64,000 nucleotides of DNA from Acidithiobacillus sp. YTS05 (lineage in GTDB: Bacteria > Pseudomonadota > Gammaproteobacteria > Acidithiobacillales > Acidithiobacillaceae). The position numbers and the translations under genes were made by a program. Shown piece after piece: positions 31,820 to 40,568 of this stretch. The notes under the pieces are model-generated. The model did no database searches. It was not told the DNA's origin and was given only the letters and a program-made list of their open reading frames with translations. The DNA lies in assembly GCF_024396695.1 (NCBI RefSeq), contig NZ_CP094359.1, positions 1,798,001-1,862,000 on the forward strand, written 5' to 3'. How positions within the stretch are numbered: the stretch's first letter is position 1; each line of letters begins with the position of its first letter.

Positions 31820-33282
31820 GCGAAGATTGCATCTGTCAGTTTGTCATCTTCGGTGCCACCGGCGATCTCGCCTCGCGTAAGCTTCTGCCCTCTCTTTATC
31901 ACCTGCAATGCGCTGGCCTGCTTCCCGAAGAGCTGCAGATTCACGCCGTAGGCAGACGTCCCTGGGATGATTCCGGCTGGCTGGAATTTTTACGCGAACA
32001 ACTGGAATCCTTTGCCGGCGACTTTCATCCAGAACACTTCGAGAAATTTGCCGCCCGCTTTCATTATGTGCGGGGAGAACTGCACGAAGCCGATCTGTAC
32101 CAAAACCTTGCCAAACAATTGACTAAGGATGGCGCACAGCAGCCCGAACGCAGCATCTTTTATCTCGCCATCCGCCCGCAGGACTTCTTTACCGTGCTGC
32201 AAAATCTCTCGGCGGCAGGCTTTCACCGCGATGGCGACTACCGCATTGTGATCGAAAAACCCTTTGGCAATGACCTGGAAAGCGCTATCCAACTGAACGA
32301 ACAAATCCATCGCCATTTTCGCGAGGAACAGATCTACCGCATCGATCACTACCTGGGCAAAGAGATCGTGCAAAATCTGTTGGTATTCCGTTTTGCCAAT
32401 CTTCCCATCGAGGCCGTCTGGAATCGCAACTTCATCGATCACGTACAAATTACTGTGGCCGAGGATCTGGGGGTAGAGAACCGCGCCGGTTATTATGATC
32501 AGGCAGGTGCCTTGCGCGATATGGTACAAAACCACCTGATGCAGATCCTCACCCTGGTGGCCATGGAACCTCCGCCCTCCCTGGAGGCCGACACCCTGCG
32601 CGACGAAAAGGTCAAGGTCCTGCGCTCCATCCGCCCGATTCCCAAGACCGCCATCCATGCCCACGCAATTCGCGCCCAGTATGGACCGGGCATCATCGAC
32701 CACCAGCATGTGCCCGGCTATGCCGACGAGCCGGGAGTGGCGCCCAATTCCATTACCGAGACCTTCGTGGCCGCAAAATTCTACATCGACAACTGGCGCT
32801 GGCGTGGTGTCCCTTTCTATCTGCGTACCGGTAAGCGCATGCCTACCAAGAGCTCCAGCGTCGCCATCCGTTTTCGTCATACCCCGCAACAGCTCTTCCG
32901 CGAGACCCCCATCGACCGCATTGAGCCCAACTGGATTCTGCTATCGCTGGAGCCCGAGAGCCTGAAAATTGAGCTCCACGTCAAGGAGCCGGGTCTGGAA
33001 ATGCGCATCCGCCCTACCCAGCTCAATGCCAGTTATCGCCGCGACGGAGAAAAAGAACTGGATGCCTACGAGGCGCTGCTGCTCGACGTGCTGGAGGGAG
33101 ACAAGGCCCTGTTTATCCGCTTTGATGAGGTCGAATGGGCATGGCGCGCTGTCGATCCCTTCATCAAGCGCTGGTCACGGGAAATGGATTACATCATCAC
33201 CTACCCCGCGGGTACCTGGGGCCCGGAAGAGGCCACCCGTATCATGGATAAGGAAGATCAATTCTGGCGCAACCAATTGTGA
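31816..33282 (+). CDS. zwf: Glucose-6-phosphate 1-dehydrogenase
   Basis: A 488-residue first enzyme of the oxidative pentose phosphate pathway, oxidising glucose 6-phosphate to 6-phosphogluconolactone with NAD(P) reduction. Landmarks are FGATGDLASRKLLPSLYHL (coenzyme fold), IVIEKPFGNDLESA and RIDHYLGKE, which carries the active-site His-containing motif. The length is normal. It is translationally coupled to gnd. No 6-phosphogluconolactonase gene lies in the operon, so that step is either encoded elsewhere or spontaneous. Confidence 0.96.
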   Translation: MSEDCICQFVIFGATGDLASRKLLPSLYHLQCAGLLPEELQIHAVGRRPWDDSGWLEFLREQLESFAGDFHPEHFEKFAARFHYVRGELHEADLYQNLAKQLTKDGAQQPERSIFYLAIRPQDFFTVLQNLSAAGFHRDGDYRIVIEKPFGNDLESAIQLNEQIHRHFREEQIYRIDHYLGKEIVQNLLVFRFANLPIEAVWNRNFIDHVQITVAEDLGVENRAGYYDQAGALRDMVQNHLMQILTLVAMEPPPSLEADTLRDEKVKVLRSIRPIPKTAIHAHAIRAQYGPGIIDHQHVPGYADEPGVAPNSITETFVAAKFYIDNWRWRGVPFYLRTGKRMPTKSSSVAIRFRHTPQQLFRETPIDRIEPNWILLSLEPESLKIELHVKEPGLEMRIRPTQLNASYRRDGEKELDAYEALLLDVLEGDKALFIRFDEVEWAWRAVDPFIKRWSREMDYIITYPAGTWGPEEATRIMDKEDQFWRNQL

Positions 33283-33288
33283 TCTGTC

Positions 33289-33310
33289 GCTGACCCACGA
33301 CAGGGTCAGC
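33289..33310 (+). terminator. Stem-loop after zwf
   Basis: GCTGACCC / GGGTCAGC, 8-bp perfect stem with a 6-base loop, 6 bases after the zwf stop. It has no U-tract. A second, weaker hairpin (TGGGG...CCCCA) follows at about 33320-33339. Probably an mRNA 3' structure. Confidence 0.5.
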
Positions 33311-33484
33311 ACCTGTCCTCTGGGGGGAAAGAGTCCCCACGCGCGGAAATGTAGCCGCAGATCGACAGGTGGACCACCAGAGAATTTCTCCTATTATTAC
33401 AAATCAAATGGTTACCATGGATTTTGCGGCCGGCACAGGTATTGCTGCAGCCCTTGGTACCGATCTCCACATGAGGCTATCGCC

Positions 33485-33778
33485 ATGACCAAAACCGTTC
33501 TCGACGAAACAGAAATCTACCTCCTAGCGGGTGCCCTGCGCGCGCTCGCCCATCCTTTGCGTTACCACATGCTCTGCCTGCTCAGCCGCGGCGAGATGAA
33601 CCTGCAGCACCTGGCGCGGGCCGTGCACACCAGCCACAGCAACGCCGCCCAGCATCTTGCCCTGCTCCAGGCGCAGGGTCTGGTGATGATGCGCAAAGCG
33701 GCCACCCGAGTGTATTACCGGATCGCAGATCGCCGGACCCTCGATCTTCTTGCCAGAAGCCGTCAGGTGCTCGCCTGA
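33485..33778 (+). CDS. ArsR-family transcriptional regulator
   Basis: A 97-residue winged-helix repressor. LAGALRALAHPLRYHMLCLLSRGEMNLQHLARAVHTSHSNAAQHLALLQAQGLVMMRKAATRVYY contains all ArsR/SmtB elements, shortened here to its landmarks: AHPLRYHML, the recognition helix SHSNAAQHLALL and wing RKAATRVYYRI. A single Cys (in HMLCLLS) is present in the first helices and no ELCVCDL metal box, so it may not be a metal sensor. It could respond to redox or small molecules. ATG 33485 follows GAGG. It lies after zwf and is convergent with the histidine kinase gene; target unknown. Confidence 0.8.
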   Translation: MTKTVLDETEIYLLAGALRALAHPLRYHMLCLLSRGEMNLQHLARAVHTSHSNAAQHLALLQAQGLVMMRKAATRVYYRIADRRTLDLLARSRQVLA

Positions 33779-33786
33779 CCCTACCA

Positions 33787-35100
33787 TCATCGTAGCTTTG
33801 GCTCTGCGCGTAGCTCCCAGGAAAGTTCCGCGCAGAGTCCGCTCCCATCGCTGCGGTTATAGAGACGTAACTGTAAGCCCTGCGCTTCGGCAATCTGCCG
33901 CGCAATTGCCAGGCCCAAACCGCTGCCGTCGCTGTGCCCCCGCGCGCTGTCCCCACGACTGAATGGCTCCAGTAACGCTTCCAGACGATCCTCTGGTATT
34001 CCGGGTCCGTGGTCACAGAACAGCAGCACCCCGCGTCCGTCGCGCTTGCGCAGGGTCACCTCCACCCGGTCGCCGGCATAGCGACGCACATTGTCCAACA
34101 GATTATCGAAGAGACGGCGCAACGCCTCGTAATCCCCTCGAAATGGGTAACGGCGTGGCAAGCTTGCCTGCCATACGCCGCCGGCCCGAGTAAACGCCTC
34201 GCCCGTCACCTGCAGGAGTGCAACCAGGTCGAGATCGGCAATGCGGGCGGAACTCCCCCGACCAATGGCAAGGGACTGCGCCAGCAGCTCGGTCATGCGC
34301 TGGGTATCCTCAGCCAGACCCTCGCGCAGCTCCTGGGGCGTGTCTTCCGGCAAGAATTCCAGCGCCATCTGGATACGGGTCAGGGGTGAGCGTAGGTCGT
34401 GGGAAATGCCCACCAGCAGCAGGGACTGGTGGTCGATCATCGCTTGCAGGCGGGTACGCATACGCTCAAAGGCATCCAAAAGATCGTAGAATTCTTTGGC
34501 ACCATTGGCCGGCAGCGGCGGCAGGGGGGCATTCCATTTGCGCCGCAGGGCATCCGCCAGAACTGCCAGGGGTCGCAATACACGGCGCACCAGAATGATC
34601 GTCAACACCAGCAGAGACAGGGTCGAGATTCCCAGAATCGCCAGCAGACCGAGAGGCAACGTGGCGGTAAGGCGTCGACGTGCGAAATGCATCCAAACGG
34701 CTTGTCCGCGAGTGGGGATAGCAACCCAGAGAGTGCCTTTTGGGTCGTGCGCCGAAAATACCGGCACCGTCTTTCCCAGACGTTTACGCAATACCTCGGA
34801 TAAAATTTTTCCGTAGAGATGGCTGCGGCTGCTGCCAATGTCAAAATCGGGCGGTGGCGCACCGATATAGATGCCATTATCACGCGCAACGCGCTGCAGG
34901 AAAACGGCACGCTGCTCTACCGGCAGTTGTCGATAGGTCTGAGCAGTCATGATCAAGAGGCCAGCCAGATCTTCCGCAGACCGCTGACCCAGGGGCAGCA
35001 GGACGGTAACGATGATGGAAAGCACGGAAAAAATCTGCAACGCGACAATACCCAGGGCCAGGGTCCCGGCAGTTTGGCGGAAGAGGCTCTTGCGCTGCAT
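33787..35100 (-). CDS. Sensor histidine kinase without adjacent response regulator
   Basis: A 437-residue membrane kinase. Membrane helices at about 11-36 and 147-171 enclose a periplasmic domain of about 110 residues. Next come HAMP (VRRVLRPLAVLADALR), HisKA with His234 in VGISHDLRSPLTRI, and HATPase with NLLDNVRRYA, CDHGPGIPE and SDGSGLGLAIARQIA. The layout resembles EnvZ/RstB kinases. ATG 35100 is preferred since GAGGAG precedes it; the longer frame runs into the upstream gene. It begins 13 bases after the TlpA-like gene, so the kinase probably shares a transcript with a thiol oxidoreductase. No response regulator is encoded within 10 kb. Confidence 0.88.
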   Translation of the reverse strand: MQRKSLFRQTAGTLALGIVALQIFSVLSIIVTVLLPLGQRSAEDLAGLLIMTAQTYRQLPVEQRAVFLQRVARDNGIYIGAPPPDFDIGSSRSHLYGKILSEVLRKRLGKTVPVFSAHDPKGTLWVAIPTRGQAVWMHFARRRLTATLPLGLLAILGISTLSLLVLTIILVRRVLRPLAVLADALRRKWNAPLPPLPANGAKEFYDLLDAFERMRTRLQAMIDHQSLLLVGISHDLRSPLTRIQMALEFLPEDTPQELREGLAEDTQRMTELLAQSLAIGRGSSARIADLDLVALLQVTGEAFTRAGGVWQASLPRRYPFRGDYEALRRLFDNLLDNVRRYAGDRVEVTLRKRDGRGVLLFCDHGPGIPEDRLEALLEPFSRGDSARGHSDGSGLGLAIARQIAEAQGLQLRLYNRSDGSGLCAELSWELRAEPKLR

Positions 35101-35113
35101 CAACGGGCTCCTC

Positions 35114-35647
35114 TCATATCCAGGCCCACAACAGATGCCAAAGAATGACGGGCACCGCCATGGCGCCGACATAGCGCCCGATGATTTGCCCTTTGGCATT
35201 CACCAGCAAGCTCGTGGGTGTCAGCAGCACGCCCCCTACCGCCTCGCTGGCGCCCTGCCCGCTTGCTAGGTAGACCGGGTAATTGATGCCGAACTCCCGC
35301 ACGCGCGCCCGCACTGCACTGGCGCTACTACCATCCACCGCAATCCCCACGATGCTGAATTTTTTGCCGCCAAGCCAGCTCTGCAACTGCACCAGAGCTG
35401 GGGTCTCGGCCAGACAGGGCGGGCAATCCGGAGACCAGAAATTGATGAGCATCATTTGCTGTGGTGACCTCGGCAGCGCCAGCACCTGCCCGGAGAGGGA
35501 GCGGACGCTGATGGGCGGCAGTTGCCGGGGGACTGTCAGCGCGGCGCTGCTGCCGCGCCATTGGGTGAAGTAATACACTCCAGCAAGCAGCGCTATCCAG
35601 ATCACCAGCTCCAGCCAGAAACGTCTCTTGCGCAAAAATCGGAACAC
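35114..35647 (-). CDS. TlpA/DsbE-like thiol:disulfide oxidoreductase, membrane anchored
   Basis: A 177-residue protein with an N-terminal membrane anchor (11-28) and a periplasmic thioredoxin fold. FWSPDCPPCLAETP carries the active-site C75-P-P-C78, GGVLLTPTSLLVNAKGQIIG the cis-Pro and following strands. A further hydrophobic C-terminal tail (VPVILWHLLWAWI) is unusual for TlpA proteins and may be a second membrane segment. It heads the two-gene unit with the histidine kinase, suggesting that the kinase may sense envelope thiol redox state or that the thioredoxin keeps its sensor domain reduced (inference). Confidence 0.85.
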   Translation of the reverse strand: MFRFLRKRRFWLELVIWIALLAGVYYFTQWRGSSAALTVPRQLPPISVRSLSGQVLALPRSPQQMMLINFWSPDCPPCLAETPALVQLQSWLGGKKFSIVGIAVDGSSASAVRARVREFGINYPVYLASGQGASEAVGGVLLTPTSLLVNAKGQIIGRYVGAMAVPVILWHLLWAWI

Positions 35648-35767
35648 GGTCTCTCCTTGCCAGAAGCCGAGAAAATCGCACGAGTCACGCCGCCGGGCAA
35701 GCCTTGGAATGAAAATTTCCGACGGCAGATAACTATCAAAATAGTTTTTTATCTATATACAAAACTT

Positions 35768-35801
35768 GTGGATATGCCCCACGAGATTGGGTGATATCCA
35801 C
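35768..35801. promoter_or_regulatory. Inverted repeat upstream of cydAB
   Basis: GTGGATAT and ATATCCAC form a perfect 8-bp dyad with an 18-base interior that can itself pair (CCCA / TGGG). It lies between the divergent TlpA-like and cydA genes. Confidence 0.45.
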
Positions 35802-35874
35802 CACATCCGCTCCGATGAAGGCAAAGATCAGGAACTTACGGGACTTTTCAGATGGTACAGCATTTGCTTATATA

Positions 35875-35906
35875 AATACGTACATTACTGTGTACTGTAT
35901 ATTTAG
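35875..35906. promoter_or_regulatory. AT-rich imperfect dyad before cydA
   Basis: AAATACGTACATTACTGTGTACTGTATATTT has two-fold symmetry over most of its bases with GTAC in both arms. It is about 25 bases before the cydA start, overlapping the probable promoter, so it is a plausible operator for oxygen or redox control of cydAB. It does not match FNR or ArcA sites. Confidence 0.4.
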
Positions 35907-35929
35907 CAAAACTGACATAGGAGTGAGTC

Positions 35930-37402
35930 ATGGTTTTAGAAAACACTTTGCCCGTGCTCCTCAGCCGTATGGACTTCGCCTGGATCACCTCCATGCACAT
36001 CCTTTGGACTCCCTTGACCATCGGAATGTCGTGGCTGCTGTTTTTTATGGAAGTCGCTTGGCTGCGCACGGGCGATGAGCGATGGTACAAGCTCAATCGC
36101 TTCTTCGAGAAGATTCTCATCATCAATTTTGGCGCCGGTGTCGCAACCGGTGTCACCATGGAAATGGCCTTCGGTATCCTCTACGGGCCCTTCTCCCAGG
36201 CCGTCGGCCCCTTCTTCGGCAATATCCTGGGCTTCGAGACCATTACTGCCTTCATGTATGAGGCCGGCTTCATCGGCCTGATGGTCTTTGGCTGGGGCAA
36301 GATCAGTAAGGGGATGCATCTCTTTGCCACCTTCAATGTCGGTCTGTCCTCCAGTCTTTCGGCCATGTGGATTTTAGTGGCCAATTCCTGGATGCAGACC
36401 CCCAACGGCATCGTACTCAAAGATGGTCTCTTTCAGGTCACCAACTGGTGGCACGCCATCTTCAATGACAACTTTGTCTGGGGCTTCCCGCACATGTGGG
36501 TGGCGACGGTCGAGCTGGCCCTCTTCGTTTTTGCCAGCGTCAGCGCCTGGTTCATTCTCAAGAACCGTAATGCCGATCTGTTCACCAAACTGCTCAAGCC
36601 CACTTTGTTGGCGCTACTGATCGTCACCCCCGTGCAGATCTGGTTGGGCGATTCCGTCGGCCGGGACGTGGCCATGACGCAACCGACCTCCCTGGCTGCC
36701 ATGGAAGGGCACTACCACACCTACTTGCCGGACGGCAAAGTCAATACTGGCTGGCATCTGATTGCCTTTCCCAATGCCCAGAATGACGGCAACGTCTTTG
36801 CCATCACCATTCCGCATGTCTTGAGTCTGTTGGAAACCCACACCCTGAACGGTAAGGTCACGGGTATGGACCAGTTCCCGGCCAACGATCGTCCAGATGT
36901 CTGGGTGCCTTTCTACTCCTTCCGCGTGATGGTGGCGATCGGCTTCTTCCTATTTTTTGTGGCGCTCTGGGGTAACTGGCTACGCCTGCGCGGCAAGCTC
37001 AATGCCGAATCGCTACGCAAGAATCCCTGGTTCCTGCGCGCGGTGGTCTTCTCGGGCTTTCTTCCCTACCTCGCCATCTGGTGTGGCTGGTGGACTCGGG
37101 AAATCGGCCGTCAGCCATGGGTGGTTTTCAACCTGATGCGGACCTATCAGGGTGTCAGCCACATGACGCTCGGTCAGGAGGTCTTCTGGTTCGTTGGCTA
37201 CATCATCTTCGAGCTGACCGTCTGGTCCGGGGCCTGGTACTTCTTCAGTCGCGTCATTGCCAAGGGTGTGGACAACATTCCGCACTCCGACACCCTCTTC
37301 ACTCATCATGATGAAGAGAGTGGGCACGACGAGGAGAAGGCAGGTGGTGGCTTTGCCAAGCCGACCTTTGCCAGCAAGCCGATGCTCGACAAGAGCCGGT
37401 AA
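35930..37402 (+). CDS. cydA: Cytochrome bd ubiquinol oxidase subunit I (CIO type)
   Basis: A 490-residue multi-helix membrane subunit carrying hemes b558, b595 and d, oxidising quinol and reducing O2 to water. Visible family blocks are LLSRMDFAWITSMHILWTPL (heme ligand His), GFETITAFMYEAGFIGLMVFGW, WILVANSWMQTPNG, and WWTREIGRQPWVV near the C-terminus. The Q-loop is of the short kind, as in cyanide-insensitive oxidases (CIO). The C-terminal tail is hydrophilic and Lys/His/Glu-rich. It is followed 48 bases later by cydB. It would give high-affinity respiration at low oxygen. Confidence 0.96.
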   Translation: MVLENTLPVLLSRMDFAWITSMHILWTPLTIGMSWLLFFMEVAWLRTGDERWYKLNRFFEKILIINFGAGVATGVTMEMAFGILYGPFSQAVGPFFGNILGFETITAFMYEAGFIGLMVFGWGKISKGMHLFATFNVGLSSSLSAMWILVANSWMQTPNGIVLKDGLFQVTNWWHAIFNDNFVWGFPHMWVATVELALFVFASVSAWFILKNRNADLFTKLLKPTLLALLIVTPVQIWLGDSVGRDVAMTQPTSLAAMEGHYHTYLPDGKVNTGWHLIAFPNAQNDGNVFAITIPHVLSLLETHTLNGKVTGMDQFPANDRPDVWVPFYSFRVMVAIGFFLFFVALWGNWLRLRGKLNAESLRKNPWFLRAVVFSGFLPYLAIWCGWWTREIGRQPWVVFNLMRTYQGVSHMTLGQEVFWFVGYIIFELTVWSGAWYFFSRVIAKGVDNIPHSDTLFTHHDEESGHDEEKAGGGFAKPTFASKPMLDKSR

Positions 37403-37450
37403 ATCCATGAGCCGGGGTGCAACCCCGGCCTTGCCACGGAGACTTTCCAC

Positions 37451-38542
37451 ATGTTTTTTCAAGACGTAACCCGAATCGTCGGCGCACTCTCCACCTGGTG
37501 GTGGTTGATTCTGTGTCTGATGTTTCTTCTGTATATTGCCCTGGACGGGGCAGATTTGGGTGCCGGCATCTTTGCACTGTTTTCGCCGGATGAAGAGGAA
37601 CGTGGTGCCATCATGGCTTCCATGGCAGGTTTTTGGGATGGGAACGAAACCTGGCTGGTCGTCGCTGGCGGTATCCTGTTCGGCGCCTTTCCATCCGTTT
37701 ACGGGAGCGCCTTCAATTACCTACTGATTCCTCTCGCCTTTGCCTTGTGGGGTATCATTTCGCGCGCCATTGCGTTTGAGTTTCATGTGCACGCTATCGG
37801 TTCCAAGCGCTTCTGGGGTTGGATGTTTGCATTTGGCAGTGTCCTCGCGCCTTTTGGTGCCGGTGTGGCATTGGGCGGTGCCCTGCAAGGATTCCCCATG
37901 GCGCACCACATCGCGGCCGAAGGGGTCGCAGGTGCCCATGCCAATGCCTTCGACGCCGTTCCCCACTTCGCCGGCGGGCCATTCACCTTTCTGAGTCCCT
38001 TCAGCATCTGGACCGGCTTTGGTGCAGTCATTGCTGCGAGTCTCGCCGGAGGTTTGTATCTCTGTGCCCGATTCGTTCCTGGCGATGTCATTCACGAGCG
38101 TGCCAAGAAATGGACCAATGCCTTCTCGATGATCGCTCTGGCAGCGATCGTCATCACCTTGATCTGGTCCTATGCCATCTTCCCTTGGGCAGCCGCTAAA
38201 TGGACTGGCGCCAATTGGTGGGTATGGCTGATCTGGATTCTGGTGATCCTGGGCTTTGCCTACAAGTCGATGACAGCGCACGCTGCCTCGCGTGACTTTG
38301 TGGCTCTGCTTTGGGGCGAGGGCGTGGTTGCCCTGATGTGGTTTGCCATGTGGGCGACCATGTTCCCATATATTGTCCCGCATACCTGGGGCATTCAAGA
38401 GGCATCGAATCCGGCAGACTCCCTGGCGGTGTTCACCCTCTTCATGACCGGCTTTGTGCCTATCATGATTCTGTACAACTGGTACCAGATCTGGGTATTC
38501 CGCGGTCGCTACACTAAAAAAGCGATGTACGCAGGTCACTAA
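37451..38542 (+). CDS. cydB: Cytochrome bd ubiquinol oxidase subunit II
   Basis: A 363-residue partner of CydA with about eight or nine membrane helices. CydB blocks include LDGADLGAGIFALF, GFWDGNETWLVVAGGILFGAFP and YGSAFNYLLIPLAFALWG, followed by AIAFEFH. A terminator follows, closing the cydAB operon. No small CydX-like subunit is obvious, but the next gene encodes a small soluble protein. Confidence 0.96.
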   Translation: MFFQDVTRIVGALSTWWWLILCLMFLLYIALDGADLGAGIFALFSPDEEERGAIMASMAGFWDGNETWLVVAGGILFGAFPSVYGSAFNYLLIPLAFALWGIISRAIAFEFHVHAIGSKRFWGWMFAFGSVLAPFGAGVALGGALQGFPMAHHIAAEGVAGAHANAFDAVPHFAGGPFTFLSPFSIWTGFGAVIAASLAGGLYLCARFVPGDVIHERAKKWTNAFSMIALAAIVITLIWSYAIFPWAAAKWTGANWWVWLIWILVILGFAYKSMTAHAASRDFVALLWGEGVVALMWFAMWATMFPYIVPHTWGIQEASNPADSLAVFTLFMTGFVPIMILYNWYQIWVFRGRYTKKAMYAGH

Positions 38543-38550
38543 TGATTAGA

Positions 38551-38575
38551 GGCCCCGTTTTCGGGGCCCGTTTTA
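38551..38575 (+). terminator. Terminator after cydAB
   Basis: GGCCCCG / CGGGGCC with a TTTT loop, followed by CGTTTTA. Confidence 0.82.
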
Positions 38576-38590
38576 CTCTGGAGTAACGAA

Positions 38591-38851
38591 ATGAATATCA
38601 AACAACATCCGGCTGCCATCAGACCGGCTGCCACGCCGCCCACAGATTTACAGCAGGCCCTCGAAGCGTTAGAGGAAAAACAGGATATGGTACAGGAAAA
38701 GCTGCGAGAACTTCTCGGCAGTATCAATCACGCCCATCCCGACGAGATCATGGACCAGGTACTTATTCTCGACCGCGAACTGCGCAGATATCGACGCTTT
38801 TTTCATATTCTCAAAAGTCACTTCATCGATCAGCGACCTTCTGCAAGCTGA
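38591..38851 (+). CDS. Small coiled-coil hypothetical protein
   Basis: An 86-residue soluble protein. DLQQALEALEEKQDMVQEKL forms a helix that continues into LDRELRRYRRFFHIL, giving a helical hairpin. There is no hydrophobic membrane segment. CTGGAGTAACGAA provides the ribosome site. It lies just past the cydAB terminator in the same direction, so limited read-through could link them. The family is unrecognised. Confidence 0.65.
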   Translation: MNIKQHPAAIRPAATPPTDLQQALEALEEKQDMVQEKLRELLGSINHAHPDEIMDQVLILDRELRRYRRFFHILKSHFIDQRPSAS

Positions 38852-38925
38852 AGGGTGAGCACCCGTACCCCCTGCGAAGACCCATGGAGCGCCAGTAGAG
38901 GCTGAACACCCATCTGCAGGAGTAT

Positions 38926-40539
38926 TCACTCTTTCAGCGGAAGATCCTGAGCGTCTTCGCTCGCCCGTTGAAAAGCCTTGGTAGGCGCCGATTCCAGCTC
39001 CAGCAGCTGCGCATCGACATCCGCAAGCAACTCCTCGGCACCAGCTTCATTCAGTAACCCCTCTTGCCGCGCATCCAGAATTTTCTGCTTGCGTTGCAGC
39101 AGCAGACGTCGATACAGGCGAACGTAGTCGCGCTGACGAATCCAGTCATTGTCGACCTCCTCCTGCGCAAGCGTCTCTTGTATCTGCGCACGCTCCTGAG
39201 AAAATTGCCGTTGCAATAGCTGCAGCACCTTCGGGTCGCGCAAAGCCTGCTGTTCCAGGGTCTTCAGCTCGTTGAGGTCGTGCTCGGCGAGGGCTAGACG
39301 CAAGCGGTTCCTCTCAAAGTTCTCATTATCGCTCTTGCCCGCGAGGACGCCAAAGAGGCGTCCCAACGGCGAGATGCTCAATCCCTGCACCAGAATCGTC
39401 AGCAAGACCACGCCAAAAACCAGATTGATGAGCAGGTCGCGGGAAGGGAAATCCATCGGCAGACTGAGTGCCAGGACCATCGATAGCGCCCCGCGAATTC
39501 CGCCCCAGAGCAGGATGAAGTTCCAGTTGAGAGGGATCCGCGCGCGGGTAGGCCGCAGAATGGCACCCATGCCATAGACCACCACGGCGCGTGCCACCGT
39601 GACGGCCAGGTACGCGGCGAGAACCAGCGCCCAGATCTTCAACAAATCCTGAAGATGAATGGTCAGGCCCACCAACAAAAAGATCAGGGAGTTGAGGACA
39701 AAGCCGAGATATTCCCAAAAGGTATTTACCGCCATGCGCACCGAGGCGCTCATACCTCGCTGGGCGGCATAATTGCCACAGAGCAGGCCCGCCACCACGG
39801 TGGCGATGACACCAGAAAAATCCAGTTGAGTGGCCAGCAAAAAACTGCCGTAAGCCGCCAGGATGGTGATGGTAATCTCTACCATACCGTCGTTTACCCG
39901 CTTGATGACTTCCGAACTCAGCCAACCGATGACCAGGCCCAGCAAGGCCCCACCACCGACCATGGTGACAAATTCCAGTCCCAGAGCGGGCAGGCTGACG
40001 CCTTTACCCAATGCAATGCCCAGAAAAAGCGTAAAAAAGACGATGGCGGTGCCATCGTTGAGCAGACTTTCACTTTCAATCAAAAAGGTCAGCCGCGCCG
40101 GCGCCCCGAGCTGGCGAAAAATGGAAACCACCGAGATCGGATCGGTGGCAGCGACCGCAGCGCCGAAGACCAGTGCCACGCCCAGGCTCAGATTCATGCC
40201 GGCCAAATGGGGAAGATAGGGATATACCGCCAAAAAAACATAGGCGGTAACGATCATCGACAGAAAAACGCCCGGGACGGCCAAGCCGAAAATCGCGAGG
40301 CGATCCCGCCAGAGAGTACTTGCGGACAGGTGATAGGCGGATTCGAAAATCAGCCCGGGCAGGAAGATGCTGAACACCAGATCATGGGTCAGCACCGGGG
40401 TCTGGAACAGACGCAGACTTCCCAGCAGCAGCCCACCCAATACCAGGGCAACGGTATACGGCAGGCGCAAGCGATTGGCGATCACTGCCAGCAAAGAGGC
40501 GGCCACAAAGAGCAGAAGCAGTGCACTCTCGGGTATCAC
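38926..40539 (-). CDS. Na+/H+ antiporter, CPA1 (NhaP) family
   Basis: A 537-residue antiporter with about 12-13 membrane helices (1-400) and a long hydrophilic helical C-terminal domain (about 400-537). GAAVAATDPISVV has the family TDP motif (132-134), and ESLLNDGTAIV has the ND pair (161-162) of CPA1 transporters. Further on, WGGIRGALSMVLALSLP is the conserved Arg-containing helix. It exchanges cytoplasmic Na+ or K+ for protons, relevant for an acidophile needing pH control, though direction and ion cannot be read. Its stop falls 74 bases from the convergent coiled-coil gene. Confidence 0.92.
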   Translation of the reverse strand: MIPESALLLLFVAASLLAVIANRLRLPYTVALVLGGLLLGSLRLFQTPVLTHDLVFSIFLPGLIFESAYHLSASTLWRDRLAIFGLAVPGVFLSMIVTAYVFLAVYPYLPHLAGMNLSLGVALVFGAAVAATDPISVVSIFRQLGAPARLTFLIESESLLNDGTAIVFFTLFLGIALGKGVSLPALGLEFVTMVGGGALLGLVIGWLSSEVIKRVNDGMVEITITILAAYGSFLLATQLDFSGVIATVVAGLLCGNYAAQRGMSASVRMAVNTFWEYLGFVLNSLIFLLVGLTIHLQDLLKIWALVLAAYLAVTVARAVVVYGMGAILRPTRARIPLNWNFILLWGGIRGALSMVLALSLPMDFPSRDLLINLVFGVVLLTILVQGLSISPLGRLFGVLAGKSDNENFERNRLRLALAEHDLNELKTLEQQALRDPKVLQLLQRQFSQERAQIQETLAQEEVDNDWIRQRDYVRLYRRLLLQRKQKILDARQEGLLNEAGAEELLADVDAQLLELESAPTKAFQRASEDAQDLPLKE

Positions 40540-40568
40540 AGAAGCCCCTGGGTCAGAGAGAAGTGAGA

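Noticed and set aside
31990..32889. 299-codon minus-strand frame opposite zwf
   Set aside because: Fully within the conserved zwf gene and without family resemblance.
37721..38539. 272-codon minus-strand frame opposite cydB
   Set aside because: Shadow of the well-conserved cydB.
39655..40566. 303-codon plus-strand frame opposite the Na+/H+ antiporter
   Set aside because: Gln/Gly-rich antisense shadow; the minus-strand gene has clear family motifs.
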